NCBI GenBank assembly: GCA_027040375.1
Contig: JALUMJ010000160.1
Span: 1 to 24,214 of the forward strand
Reading direction: 5' to 3'
DNA from: Campylobacteraceae bacterium
Lineage (GTDB): Bacteria > Campylobacterota > Campylobacteria > Campylobacterales > Sulfurospirillaceae
DNA: 24,214 bases
This document shows positions 1 through 9,242 of the stretch, one piece after another. Position 1 is the stretch's first letter, and every line of letters begins with the position of its first letter. Under the pieces are notes generated by a model that saw only the letters and a program-made list of their open reading frames with translations, was not told where the DNA came from and did no database searches. A program made the translations under genes and the position numbers.

Positions 1-1
1 T

Positions 2-622
2 ATATTACTGGCTGGCTGTTCGTCGAAAAATGAATCACCTAATATCTGGAAAAAAGATACTTCAAATTCATTTGACAGTTATAAGCAATACTATTTAGAG
101 GGCAAAACCAGACTTGCTTCGCTATCATTGACAAGAGCGATAAACAGCGCAAAAAGTAGTGCTGATTTAAAACCATTGGCTAAAGTATATCTAGGAGTAT
201 GTGCTCTACATGTAGCAGTTTTGATAAATGATAAATGCGAAGAATATACCTCCCTTTTAGATATTTTGGATAAAAATGACCCAAGTAAAAGTTATTATTA
301 TATGATAGAAAACAAATTTGGTAGAGTTAATCTTGATGATTTACCAAAGCAGTATAAAAGTTTTGCAAAAGAGATGAAAGTTAAAAACTATAAAAATGCA
401 ACAAAAGAGATGAAAAAAATACAAGGTACATCCTCCCTGCTTGTAGCCGCCTCACTCGTAAAAGAGCAGCTAAGCTCAAAAGATATAGATTTTTTAATTG
501 ATAGATTATCACTTTATGGATACAAGAAACCCATAATAAGATGGCTAAAATATTCAAAAAATATAAATTCCCATGAAAAAAATTATAAAATTGACAAATT
601 ACTAAAAATAATCAATCAATAA
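2..622 (+). CDS. putative lipoprotein, 5' end cut by window edge
   Basis: The reading frame is open from the left edge. Its first visible residues, ILLAGCSSKN, look like the end of a lipoprotein signal peptide with the lipobox LAGC, so the true start should lie only some 10-15 codons outside the window. About 206 residues are visible, of which about 200 would be the mature protein, anchored by the lipidated Cys. The body is Lys-rich and predicted mostly helical, with a Tyr/Leu/Ala pattern (residues around YYLEGKTRLA and AKVYLGVCAL) that resembles helical repeats of the TPR type. I do not recognise a specific family. A later TTG at 128 could be mistaken for the start, but the lipobox upstream in the same frame argues against it. 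The gene is followed by a 77-bp gap and purL. Its role is unknown; an envelope location is inferred from the lipobox. Confidence 0.75.
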   Translation: MLLAGCSSKNESPNIWKKDTSNSFDSYKQYYLEGKTRLASLSLTRAINSAKSSADLKPLAKVYLGVCALHVAVLINDKCEEYTSLLDILDKNDPSKSYYYMIENKFGRVNLDDLPKQYKSFAKEMKVKNYKNATKEMKKIQGTSSLLVAASLVKEQLSSKDIDFLIDRLSLYGYKKPIIRWLKYSKNINSHEKNYKIDKLLKIINQ

Positions 623-680
623 AGTAATTTAAGTAATTTAAATACATATTTAGTACTTTTTCAGTAAAATAGAGTAATTT
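622..680 (+). repeat. AGTAATTT direct repeats upstream of purL
   Basis: The 9-mer AAGTAATTT occurs twice in tandem at 622-630 and 631-639. A third AGTAATTT lies at 673-680. All sit in the only sizeable intergenic gap of the window, between the lipoprotein gene and purL. They could be an operator or chance AT-rich repetition. Confidence 0.5.
640..671 (+). promoter_or_regulatory. candidate sigma-70 promoter for purL
   Basis: A TAAAAT hexamer at 665-670 is preceded by a T-rich stretch, as in Campylobacter housekeeping promoters, which have a -10 box with T-rich upstream sequence and no strong -35. It lies 30 bp before the purL ATG. A modest Shine-Dalgarno (AGG near 690) sits 8 bp before that ATG. 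The assignment rests on motif and position only. Confidence 0.35.
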
Positions 681-699
681 TATTTTATTAGGCAGATTT

Positions 700-2904
700 A
701 TGGAAAATTTAGAAGAAGTACTAAATAAACACAAGCTAACCCAGGATGAATATCAAAATATTTTAAAAATTATGGGGCGAGAGCCAAATCTTTTGGAATT
801 AAAGATATTCTCTTCCATGTGGAGCGAACACTGCTCATACAAATCAAGCAAAAAGTATCTAAATGGTTTTCCTACAAAAGCTCCATGGGTGATCCAAGGT
901 CCAGGAGAAAATGCAGGTGTTATCGATGTTGGAGATGGTATTGCGGCAGTATTTAAGATGGAATCGCACAATCATCCAAGTTTTATAGAACCATATCAAG
1001 GAGCTGCCACTGGTGTTGGCGGAATTTTAAGAGATGTCTTTACTATGGGTGCAAGACCTGTGGCAAATATGAATTCGCTAAGATTTGGAAATGTTGTAAA
1101 TGATGATAAAATCTCAAAACATCAAAGATATCTAGTGCGAGGTGTGGTAGCTGGAATCGGTGATTATGGTAACTGTATGGGTGTGCCAACCATCGGCGGA
1201 GAGTGCTCTTTTGAAGAGTGCTATAATGGAAATATCTTAGTAAATGCTTTTACTTTAGGGCTTGCAAAAACAGATGAGATTTTTTATGGATTGGCTGAGG
1301 GTGTCGGAAATCCTGTGATTTATGTAGGAAGCAAAACTGGTCGTGATGGACTTGGTGGCGCTGTTATGGCAAGTGATAGTTTTAGCGAGGAAAATAAAAG
1401 CTTAAGACCAACAGTTCAAGTTGGTGACCCATTTGCTGAAAAACTTTTGCTTGAAGCTTGCTTGGAACTTTTTAAGTACGATTATATAGTTGGTATCCAA
1501 GATATGGGTGCAGCTGGGCTAACTAGCAGTTCATTTGAGATGGCAGGACGAAGTGGTAGTGGGATGATTATGCACTTAGATAAAGTTCCAGCTCGTGAAG
1601 AGGCGATGGAGCCGTTTGAATTTATGCTCAGCGAATCTCAAGAGAGGATGCTTATATGTGCAAAAGCTGGATATGAAGAGAAGGTTTTGGATATTTTTAG
1701 AAAGTGGGATTTAGACGCTGAAGTTATAGGTGAAGTAACAAGTAGCGGAAATATGGAGCTATTTTGGCATGGGACAAGGGTGGCTGATATACCAGTATTG
1801 CCAGTCGGTGAAGAAGCACCGATATATGATAGACCTATAAAAAAGCCTGCTTATTTAGACGAGATAAAAGATATAAGTATAGATAATTTTGAAAAAGTCA
1901 GTAATCAAGAAGCATTTGAAAATCTATTTGCCAGACCAGAAGTCGTAGATAAATCATGGATATCAGAGCAATACGACTCAATGGTGCAAACAAATACGAT
2001 AAAAAATTCAGGCAGTTTAGATGCGAGTTGTATAAGAATCAAAGAGAGTGGAAAAGCACTGAGTATGAGTAGTGACTGTAATCCAAGATATAATTATATT
2101 GACCCGTTTGGTGGTGCGGCAGCTGCAGTGATGGAAAGTGGAAGAAATGTAGCCATGAGTGGAGCTAGACCAAAAGCCATAACTGATTGTCTAAACTATG
2201 GAAACCCAGAAAATCCAGAAATCATGTGGCAATTTGCACAAGGATGTTATGGTATAAAAGAGGCTTGTAAGGAACTAAACACTCCAGTAGTCAGCGGAAA
2301 TGTATCGCTATATAATGAAACAGATAGAGAGGGAATATACCCAACACCAGCAATCGCGATGGTAGGAGTAAATGACGATGCAAATAAAACTTTGCCAAAT
2401 AGTTTTCAAGAGGCAAATAGTCCGATATATCTCATAGGCGACACGAATAGTGATTTTGGTGGAAGTTTATATCTAAAAAAACTATATAAAAAAGTAGGCG
2501 GAGTTTTACCAAAGATTGACTATAAACAAGAATTGAAATTATGGGATTTGGTTATAGAAGCCAATAAAAAAAGCTTGTTAAATTGCGCCAAAGACGTGAA
2601 CACAGGTGGAATCGCTATAGCTTTAGCCAAGATGAGTTGTGTGGGGAATTTAGGCTCTACATGTAGGCTTAATTTAAAAGATGAAAGAGATATATTTAGC
2701 GAGAGTTTCTCTAGAGCCATAGTAGAGGTAAAAGATGAAATTGCCTTTAAAAATCTAGCTAAAGAGATAGACATAAAAGTGCAAAAAATTGGTGAAACAA
2801 CAAAAGAACAAGTCTTTACATGTAATGATATAAAAGTAAAGCTAGAAGAGTTAAAAGAGACATATTTTGATAAATTTCAAGAGATAATAGAGCAAGATAT
2901 ATAA
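700..2904 (+). CDS. purL: phosphoribosylformylglycinamidine synthase subunit PurL
   Basis: This 734-residue protein is the small-type PurL, which works with separate PurS and PurQ subunits. In the cytoplasm it converts FGAR, ATP and ammonia from glutamine to FGAM, the fourth step of de novo purine synthesis. The family signature is clear: [19 protein letters not shown] near residue 87 begins the first ATP/Mg-binding AIRS-like half, followed by [25 protein letters not shown] around residue 267 and the second AIRS-like half ([34 protein letters not shown]) complete the duplicated fold. The length is normal for the small form. It starts at ATG 700 after a plausible AGG ribosome site and is separated from pglB by only 39 bp. 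PurS and PurQ are not in the window. Confidence 0.97.
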   Translation: MENLEEVLNKHKLTQDEYQNILKIMGREPNLLELKIFSSMWSEHCSYKSSKKYLNGFPTKAPWVIQGPGENAGVIDVGDGIAAVFKMESHNHPSFIEPYQGAATGVGGILRDVFTMGARPVANMNSLRFGNVVNDDKISKHQRYLVRGVVAGIGDYGNCMGVPTIGGECSFEECYNGNILVNAFTLGLAKTDEIFYGLAEGVGNPVIYVGSKTGRDGLGGAVMASDSFSEENKSLRPTVQVGDPFAEKLLLEACLELFKYDYIVGIQDMGAAGLTSSSFEMAGRSGSGMIMHLDKVPAREEAMEPFEFMLSESQERMLICAKAGYEEKVLDIFRKWDLDAEVIGEVTSSGNMELFWHGTRVADIPVLPVGEEAPIYDRPIKKPAYLDEIKDISIDNFEKVSNQEAFENLFARPEVVDKSWISEQYDSMVQTNTIKNSGSLDASCIRIKESGKALSMSSDCNPRYNYIDPFGGAAAAVMESGRNVAMSGARPKAITDCLNYGNPENPEIMWQFAQGCYGIKEACKELNTPVVSGNVSLYNETDREGIYPTPAIAMVGVNDDANKTLPNSFQEANSPIYLIGDTNSDFGGSLYLKKLYKKVGGVLPKIDYKQELKLWDLVIEANKKSLLNCAKDVNTGGIAIALAKMSCVGNLGSTCRLNLKDERDIFSESFSRAIVEVKDEIAFKNLAKEIDIKVQKIGETTKEQVFTCNDIKVKLEELKETYFDKFQEIIEQDI

Positions 2905-2943
2905 ATTAAAGAATAATAAATAAAGCCGAAAAATGAGGAAAAA

Positions 2944-5091
2944 ATGGAAAAACTAGAAGAAAAAAAAGCTTATATATATATTGCTTTAGCATTTATTTTT
3001 AGTGTGCTTGTTAGGTTGATTTGGGTTTATCAATTTAAAGATGTTGGCAGTTTTATGTGGAATGGTCAATTTATGATAAATACAAATGATGGTTATTTTT
3101 GGGCAGAGGGTGCTAGAGATTTACTTAGTGGTGTCCATCAACCTCATGACCTTTCTCCTGTTGGCACTGCGGCATCACAACTCACTTTTATTTTAGCTAA
3201 GATTTTACCTTTTTCTTTTGAAAGTATTATATTTTATATGCCATCACTTATCAGTTCGCTTTTGGTAATTCCTATGGTTTTGATTGCTAAGAGTTTGGGT
3301 AGGATTGAGTTTGGTTTTATCGCTGCTCTTTTAGCCTCTATCGCTTGGAGTTATTATAACCGTACTATGGTGGGATACTACGATACAGATATGTTAAATA
3401 TCGTTTTTCCGACATTTATGCTATGGGCACTTGTGTCAGCCTTTAGAATTAATGAAGATAAATACATACTTTTTGCGGGTCTTGAAATCGTGGCTTATAG
3501 ATGGTGGTACCCTCAGAGCTACTCACTAGAATTTGCATTTTTTGGATTGATTTTACTTTATGCCTTGGTTTATAATCGCAAAAATATTTACTATTATAAA
3601 CTTCTAGCTATGATGCTTTTTGCTATGATGGGTTTACCTGATTTGGTTAGGCTTGCTGCAGTTATAATTGTATATGTTTTATATAAAAGTAAAAAATTAG
3701 ATACTTACATGTATTATGTTTTAGGTTTTGCAATTATATTGTTTTTGTTTACAGGTGGATTTAACCCTATATGGGGACAACTAAAAGGTTATGTCTTTAA
3801 AGACTCAATTAAAGTTACTAAAGATGCTTTGTCTTTGCATTTTTTCTCTGTCATGCAAACAGTCAGAGAAGCTGGTAAAATTCCATTTGAAACTTTTGCA
3901 AATCGCATAAGTGGGCACACAATCACTTTTATACTTTCTATCGTAGGATATATCTTAATGGTGTTTAGATATAGAGTCATGCTTTTAGGGCTTCCTATGC
4001 TAGGACTTGGCTTTTTAGCTTATGTGGGTGGGCTTAGATTTACTATCTATGCTGTGCCAATTTGCGCTTTTGGTATTTCTTATCTTTTGTTTTTTATTAG
4101 TGATTACCTTAAAAAGTTTTTAGTTGAAGGAAAAAGTAATCTTTACATTAGAACAATTTTCATCTTGCTCGGAACTTTTGCTTTTCTTTATCCAAATATC
4201 AAACATGTCATAGGCTATAAAGTGCCAACAGTTTTCTCTAAACAAGAAGTTAGTGTGCTAGATAAACTAAAACATATAGCTAAGCGAGAAGATTATGTGA
4301 TATCTTGGTGGGATTATGGGTTTCCTATTCGTTATTATGCTGATGTAAAAACATTGGGCGATGGAGGAAAACATACTGGAGAGGATAATTTTCCATTAAG
4401 CTATATGCTTACAAGTCCCCAATTAGAAGCATCAAAACTAGCAAGACTAGATGTGGAATATACTGAAAAAGATTTTAAAATTATTGATGAAAATCTTGAA
4501 AAAAGTGCAGATAAGCAAGTAAAATTACAACCTACAATAGCTCAGATGACACTAGATTATGGCTTTAAAGATACAAATGATTTTTTGATTGCATTAAAAA
4601 CAGATATAAAACTTCCAAAAAAAACTAGAGATATATACTTTTATCTTCCATTTAGGATGATGAATATCTTTCCAACGGTTGCCATGTTTAGTAATCTTGA
4701 TTTGATGAGTGGTAACACTATAAGAAGACCATTTTTTTATAAAACAAATAGATTTAGAGAGAAAAATGGTATCATAAATCTTGCAAATGGTGTATATTTT
4801 AATCAAAAAAAAGGTTTGATAAAAATTGGGAAGCAAGAAGTGCCAGTGCGAAATTTTTATATAACTGTGTATGATAAAAATAAAAAATTTATACGACAAA
4901 GAAAGGTTTTTAATGAAAAAGCAAATATATCTATCATATATATGAAGTCTTACAATACCTTTTTAGTGTTAGATAATGCCATGCTAAATTCTTTATATAT
5001 CCAACTTTTTGTATTTGATAATTATGATAAAAACATCTTAGCACCAGTTATTTTAAATCCAAGTGTAAAGGTATATAAGTTAAAAATATGA
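2944..5091 (+). CDS. pglB: undecaprenyl-diphosphooligosaccharide-protein glycotransferase PglB (STT3 family)
   Basis: This 715-residue single-subunit oligosaccharyltransferase moves a lipid-linked oligosaccharide onto Asn in periplasmic D/E-X-N-X-S/T sequons. About 13 membrane segments occupy the first ~420 residues and a periplasmic domain the rest. Key residues are visible: the acidic residue of the first external loop in NDGYFWAEGARD (D49), the DxD-like pair D147/D149 in GYYDTDMLN, E309 in QTVREAGK, R365 in GLRFTIY, the sequon-binding motif WWDYG at 455-459, and an MxxI motif (M572, I575). All match the C. lari/C. jejuni enzyme pattern, so it should be active and prefer the acidic -2 sequon. 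A GAGGAA ribosome site lies just before ATG 2944. The stop overlaps the pglF start by 4 bp (ATGA). The usual neighbouring glycosyltransferase and flippase genes of a pgl cluster are absent here. Confidence 0.96.
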   Translation: MEKLEEKKAYIYIALAFIFSVLVRLIWVYQFKDVGSFMWNGQFMINTNDGYFWAEGARDLLSGVHQPHDLSPVGTAASQLTFILAKILPFSFESIIFYMPSLISSLLVIPMVLIAKSLGRIEFGFIAALLASIAWSYYNRTMVGYYDTDMLNIVFPTFMLWALVSAFRINEDKYILFAGLEIVAYRWWYPQSYSLEFAFFGLILLYALVYNRKNIYYYKLLAMMLFAMMGLPDLVRLAAVIIVYVLYKSKKLDTYMYYVLGFAIILFLFTGGFNPIWGQLKGYVFKDSIKVTKDALSLHFFSVMQTVREAGKIPFETFANRISGHTITFILSIVGYILMVFRYRVMLLGLPMLGLGFLAYVGGLRFTIYAVPICAFGISYLLFFISDYLKKFLVEGKSNLYIRTIFILLGTFAFLYPNIKHVIGYKVPTVFSKQEVSVLDKLKHIAKREDYVISWWDYGFPIRYYADVKTLGDGGKHTGEDNFPLSYMLTSPQLEASKLARLDVEYTEKDFKIIDENLEKSADKQVKLQPTIAQMTLDYGFKDTNDFLIALKTDIKLPKKTRDIYFYLPFRMMNIFPTVAMFSNLDLMSGNTIRRPFFYKTNRFREKNGIINLANGVYFNQKKGLIKIGKQEVPVRNFYITVYDKNKKFIRQRKVFNEKANISIIYMKSYNTFLVLDNAMLNSLYIQLFVFDNYDKNILAPVILNPSVKVYKLKI

Positions 5092-6821
5092 ATCTTTACC
5101 TAGATGAAAGAATTTTAAATGTATTTGTTATTATTGTTTTAAGTTTTTTTAGTTTTGCTTGGACTTTTTGGATTTTTCATAATATATTTTTACTTAATAT
5201 AGTTTTATGGGTTGTCTTTGTAAGGATAATTGCTTCAATTTTGATTTTCAAAGATTTTTCACTCTCTTGGTCTAGAATAACCCAAAAGACTTTTTTGCTT
5301 AAAAGTTTTGTCTATTTTATTGCTTTTGTCGTTTATATGCCATTTTTGTATGGACATATTAGTGTAGCATTTATGGTTTCAGAACTATTTTTTTATCTGT
5401 TTAGTATTAATTTTGCTATGTATCTATATTATCTTATTGTGAGCCGAAGCAAAGTTAAAAAAGACAAGTCTCTGGTGATTTATGGAGCAGGAAGAGCAGG
5501 TCTAAGCCTTGAAGAAGAGTATAAAAACACACCTTATAAGATAAAATACTTTATAGATGACGATAAAGCTTTGCAAAAAAGAAGCATAGATGGTGTCAAG
5601 ATTATTTCAAGAGAGAATTTAAAAGAGAAAGTGGCTAATGGAGATAAATTTGATTTGTTAGTTATTGCAATGCCTTCAGTCAAAGCAATTCGCATAAATG
5701 ATATTTATCAAAGGCTTAACGGTTATTTTAAAGAAATTAAAGTGTTGCCAATGCTTGATTTAGTTCTTTTTGACAAACCTTTTGTAAATCAATTAAAATC
5801 TATATCCGTCGAAGATTTGCTTGCACGATATCCCAAAGATTTGGACAAAAAAGCGATATCATCTTTTTTGAAAAACAAAAAAGTTTTAGTTACTGGAGCT
5901 GGAGGAAGCATAGGTAGTGAGATTTGTAGGCAATGCATAAAATATGGCGTGTGTGAACTTTTCGTCTTAGACCACAGTGAATATAATCTATATGCTATAT
6001 GTGAAGAGCTTAACTCTAAATGTGTGAAATCATTTATGCATAGCGTATTAAATCAAAAAGCTCTTGAGAAGACTATGCTTACATGTAAGCCTGATGTTAT
6101 CATCCATGCTGCAGCTTATAAACATGTGCCTTTGGTTGAAGAGAACATAGATGATGGGATTGAAAATAATATAATTGGCACGAAAAATTGTATAGATATG
6201 GCTATCAAGTATGGCGTGGAGAAATTCATACTTATTTCAACCGACAAAGCAGTTCGTCCTACCAATGTTATGGGTACGACTAAAAGAATATGTGAATTAT
6301 ATGCTGGAAATGTCGATGCTAAAAATACTGAAATCGTGGCAGTCAGGTTTGGTAATGTTTTAGGGAGTAGCGGCTCAGTTATACCGAAATTTAATAAACA
6401 AATAAAAGAAGGTGGTCCCATAACTGTCACTCACCCAGAGATTACTCGCTATTTTATGCTGATACCTGAAGCTTGCGAATTGGTTTTGCAAACAGGGGCA
6501 ATCGCTAAAGGCGGTGAGATATTTATCCTTGATATGGGAGAGCCTATAAAAATAGTAGATTTGGCGAAAAAGATGATAGAATTAAGCGGTAAAGATGACA
6601 TAAATATAGAGTTTTCTGGATTAAGACCCGGAGAAAAACTATATGAAGAGTTGCTTATTGATAAGAGCGATAAAAAGACAAAATATAGCTCCATTATGGT
6701 AGCAAAAAAGAGTGCATATGAAATAAATAAGCTAAATATTGATATACAAGAATTGCTCACATGTAAAGATAAGATTAAAAAACTAAAAGAGATAGTTCCT
6801 GAATTTAATCATAAAATATAA
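5088..6821 (+). CDS. pglF: UDP-GlcNAc 4,6-dehydratase PglF-like (membrane-anchored extended SDR)
   Basis: This 577-residue protein has four hydrophobic segments within the first ~115 residues. A first Rossmann-like nucleotide-binding domain follows (VIYGAGRAGLS near residue 128), then a second, catalytic one (VLVTGAGGSIGSEI near residue 266). The sequence around 385-399, STDKAVRPTNVMGTTK, carries the dehydratase residues T385, D386 and K399. Met395 replaces the classical SDR Tyr, as in PglF and the related FlaA1/WbpM family. AAAYKHVPLVEEN is also typical. The expected reaction is NAD+-dependent conversion of UDP-GlcNAc to the 4-keto-6-deoxy sugar, the first step to di-N-acetylbacillosamine, the reducing-end sugar used by PglB. 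Overlap with pglB supports the Pgl role over capsule or O-antigen alternatives (CapD/WbpM), which cannot be fully excluded. Confidence 0.88.
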   Translation: MNLYLDERILNVFVIIVLSFFSFAWTFWIFHNIFLLNIVLWVVFVRIIASILIFKDFSLSWSRITQKTFLLKSFVYFIAFVVYMPFLYGHISVAFMVSELFFYLFSINFAMYLYYLIVSRSKVKKDKSLVIYGAGRAGLSLEEEYKNTPYKIKYFIDDDKALQKRSIDGVKIISRENLKEKVANGDKFDLLVIAMPSVKAIRINDIYQRLNGYFKEIKVLPMLDLVLFDKPFVNQLKSISVEDLLARYPKDLDKKAISSFLKNKKVLVTGAGGSIGSEICRQCIKYGVCELFVLDHSEYNLYAICEELNSKCVKSFMHSVLNQKALEKTMLTCKPDVIIHAAAYKHVPLVEENIDDGIENNIIGTKNCIDMAIKYGVEKFILISTDKAVRPTNVMGTTKRICELYAGNVDAKNTEIVAVRFGNVLGSSGSVIPKFNKQIKEGGPITVTHPEITRYFMLIPEACELVLQTGAIAKGGEIFILDMGEPIKIVDLAKKMIELSGKDDINIEFSGLRPGEKLYEELLIDKSDKKTKYSSIMVAKKSAYEINKLNIDIQELLTCKDKIKKLKEIVPEFNHKI

Positions 6822-6826
6822 AATAT

Positions 6827-6835
6827 TGGTATAAT
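6827..6835 (+). promoter_or_regulatory. extended -10 promoter (TGG-TATAAT) abutting nadK
   Basis: The sequence TGGTATAAT is a perfect extended -10 element, with TG at 6827-6828 and TATAAT at 6830-6835. It lies in the 20-bp gap between the pglF stop and the nadK ATG at 6842. With usual spacing, transcription would begin at or next to the A of that ATG. No Shine-Dalgarno is seen in the gap. It may open the long nadK-to-PBP2 gene run. Confidence 0.5.
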
Positions 6836-6841
6836 ATACTT

Positions 6842-7717
6842 ATGAAAATAACAAATGAAAATGAAAAACTTGAATCCATAGGTTGTGTGGGGCTTGTAAC
6901 TAAACCAAACGATACTAGCCTTGGAAGTTATTATAATCGCATAAAAGTAGCACTTGAAAAATATAGTGTAAGATTGATAGTTGAACTCGATAGTGCTAAA
7001 AATTTAGATACGACGGGCGTAAGTTTTGAAGAGATGTGCGAAAAGAGCGATTTTATAATCTCTTTGGGAGGAGACGGTACCCTAATCTCTGCTTGTAGGA
7101 GAAGTTATCGCTATGACAAACCAGTTTTAGGCATCTATGCGGGGCAACTTGGATTTTTAACAGATATAAAATCAGATGAAATTGAAGAGTTTATAGATAA
7201 TCTTTTTTTGGATAGATATAGAATTGACAAGAGAATGTTGCTGGAAATCTCATTGTGCCAAGGTGAAAAAATTAAAAAAATCGTTGCCTTCAATGATGTT
7301 GTGTTTGCTAGAGATAATATTTCTACTATTTCTACGATAAATGCCTATGTGGAAGGACAGATGATAAACTCTTACCGAGGAGATGGTCTGATTGTTTCGA
7401 CACCAACAGGCTCAACAGCGTACAATATATCTGCTGGTGGACCGCTTGTATATCCGTTGGCAAAAATTTTGATTTTAACTCCTATTTGCCCACACTCCCT
7501 AACTCAAAGACCTTTGGTGTTGCCTGTAGATTTTGATATACAATTCAAAAGTGATGATGATGTGCTGATTGTGATAGATGGGCAAGATAGATACAGGATG
7601 AAAGATTTTGATAATGTTGTCATAAAGATAGCAAATAAAAGTGCAAAACTCATACATTCACTAGAGCGAAATTATTTTGATATACTAAAAGAAAAACTAA
7701 ATTGGGGAAGTAAATGA
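6842..7717 (+). CDS. nadK: NAD kinase
   Basis: This 291-residue cytoplasmic enzyme phosphorylates NAD to NADP using ATP or polyphosphate and is the essential source of NADP. The family hallmarks are present: the GGDGT motif at residues 76-80 (D78 catalytic), NDVVFAR in the middle, and the glycine-rich GDGLIVSTPTGSTAYNISAG that binds the nucleotide, followed by LTPICPHSL. The length is typical. No ribosome site is visible before ATG 6842; instead a perfect extended -10 box ends 6 bp upstream, so a leaderless mRNA is possible. Otherwise translation would depend on coupling to pglF. The stop overlaps the recN start by 4 bp (ATGA), a pairing that I recall is conserved in Campylobacter. Confidence 0.97.
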   Translation: MKITNENEKLESIGCVGLVTKPNDTSLGSYYNRIKVALEKYSVRLIVELDSAKNLDTTGVSFEEMCEKSDFIISLGGDGTLISACRRSYRYDKPVLGIYAGQLGFLTDIKSDEIEEFIDNLFLDRYRIDKRMLLEISLCQGEKIKKIVAFNDVVFARDNISTISTINAYVEGQMINSYRGDGLIVSTPTGSTAYNISAGGPLVYPLAKILILTPICPHSLTQRPLVLPVDFDIQFKSDDDVLIVIDGQDRYRMKDFDNVVIKIANKSAKLIHSLERNYFDILKEKLNWGSK

Positions 7718-9240
7718 TTGAGAGGATATACCTAAAAGAGCATTTTTCTTTTAATCAATGTGAGTTAAATTTTAAGCCAGGCTTAATAGCTTTTACAGGA
7801 GCTAGTGGAGCTGGAAAATCTGTTTTGATGCAAGCTGTGTTATCACTGTTTGGGTATGGTGATGCAAGTGCTAGTTTGATTGAAGCTAGTGTTATAAAAG
7901 ATATAGATATGGACGAATTTGGGATTGAGAACGATGAGGTAAATATCTTTAAATTGATAAAAACAAAAACTGCAAGGTACTTTATAAATTCACAAAATAT
8001 ATCTAAAAAAAATATTAATGAAATATCGAAAAAATTTATAAATTATCTTAGTGTAAAAGATGATGGAGAGTTTGAAAATGCAAGATTGCTCGAACTTCTT
8101 GATGCTATTTGTGCTAGAAAAGATTCTTCACATGTAGAGATTTTAAAAGATTTTGATGAAAAATATAGAGTATATAATAAGTTATTTACAAAGTTATCAC
8201 AAATACTAGAAAAAGAGAAGAAAGTAGAAGAATTAAAAGATTTTGCAAAGTATGAAATCAGTAAAATCCAAGAGGTTAATCCAAAAATTGGTGAAGATGA
8301 AGAGCTTATGCAAAAGAAAAAATCGATTTCAAAAAAAGAGAAGATAGAGATAGCATTAGAGCTAGCATCAGCTGTATTTGATAGCGAAGGAAGCGTAAAT
8401 GAAGCCTTGAGTTTGATGGAAAAAGATAGCTCTTTTTTTGATGAATGTATGAATGAACTAAGAGCTGAATTTGAGATGCAAAAAGAGAGATTGGATGATT
8501 TAGAAGATGTGGTTATTGTGGATTTGCTTGAACGAATAGAGAAAATTGCTGGGCTTAAAAAGAGGTATGGGAGCATAGAAGAAGCGCTTGTGCAAAAAGA
8601 GGTAAAGTTAAAAGAGTTAGCAGAATATGAAAATATTTCTTTTGAAAAAAGTGAGTTAGAAAAACAATACAATACTGCTTTTAGTGAGATAAAAAGTTTA
8701 TGCGAAAAAATATCAGACAATAGAAAAGCAACGCTTGTTTTGATGAATGAAAATATAAATTCATATTTAAAAGACTTATATATGAGCGATGTGGTTTTAA
8801 CCATAAAAGATAAGGATTTGGATATTTTAGGCTGTGATGAAGTTGTCGTAAACCTTGGAAGTGTTGAGTTAAAAAAGATAAGTTCTGGTGAATATAATCG
8901 TCTTAGACTTGCATTTTTAGCTAGCAGACATGAGTTTTTGAAAAGGGATGGCGGTGTTTTGATTTTGGATGAGATTGATTCAAATTTAAGTGGAAAAGAG
9001 TCGATGAGCGTTGCAAATGTGCTTTTGGAATTGTCTAAAAAATACCAAATATTTGCCATATCTCATCAACCGCAACTTTCTTCTAGGGCAAATATGCATT
9101 TTCTAGTAGAAAAAAATGGTTCACAAAGCACTGTGAGACTTTTAAATAAAAATGAAAGAATAGAAGAGTTAGCCAGAATGGTAAGTGGCGATCAAGTGCA
9201 CAAAAAAGCCATAGAATTTGCAAAATCGTTATTGGAGTAG
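7714..9240 (+). CDS. recN: DNA repair protein RecN
   Basis: This is a 508-residue SMC-like ATPase that gathers DNA ends in double-strand-break repair. The N-terminal Walker A is GASGAGKS (29-36). A long Glu/Lys-rich coiled coil spans roughly 150-350. The C-terminal head has the ABC signature SSGE (390-393, where the family norm is SGGE) and Walker B LILDEIDSNLSG with D419/E420, followed by the H-loop AISHQPQL. It is shorter than the roughly 550 residues of the E. coli protein, with the loss in the coiled coil; I recall that short forms are usual in this phylum. It overlaps nadK by 4 bp and is followed after 2 bp by the response-regulator gene, whose ribosome site GGAG lies within the recN 3' end. 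RecN-type SOS control cannot be inferred, as no LexA-like box is seen. Confidence 0.93.
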   Translation: MIERIYLKEHFSFNQCELNFKPGLIAFTGASGAGKSVLMQAVLSLFGYGDASASLIEASVIKDIDMDEFGIENDEVNIFKLIKTKTARYFINSQNISKKNINEISKKFINYLSVKDDGEFENARLLELLDAICARKDSSHVEILKDFDEKYRVYNKLFTKLSQILEKEKKVEELKDFAKYEISKIQEVNPKIGEDEELMQKKKSISKKEKIEIALELASAVFDSEGSVNEALSLMEKDSSFFDECMNELRAEFEMQKERLDDLEDVVIVDLLERIEKIAGLKKRYGSIEEALVQKEVKLKELAEYENISFEKSELEKQYNTAFSEIKSLCEKISDNRKATLVLMNENINSYLKDLYMSDVVLTIKDKDLDILGCDEVVVNLGSVELKKISSGEYNRLRLAFLASRHEFLKRDGGVLILDEIDSNLSGKESMSVANVLLELSKKYQIFAISHQPQLSSRANMHFLVEKNGSQSTVRLLNKNERIEELARMVSGDQVHKKAIEFAKSLLE

Positions 9241-9242
9241 AA

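Noticed and set aside
4594..4899. 101-codon hydrophobic open frame antisense to the pglB C-terminal domain
   Set aside because: It lacks a ribosome site and domain, and its Ile/Phe/His-rich composition is the expected complement of AT-rich Lys/Asn codons. The sense strand carries verified PglB motifs.
8043..9059. 338-codon open frame antisense to recN
   Set aside because: It is Ser/Phe-rich with no recognisable domain, and it lies wholly within a well-supported recN that has Walker A, signature and Walker B motifs. It is what an AT-rich Lys/Glu coiled-coil gene yields on the opposite strand.
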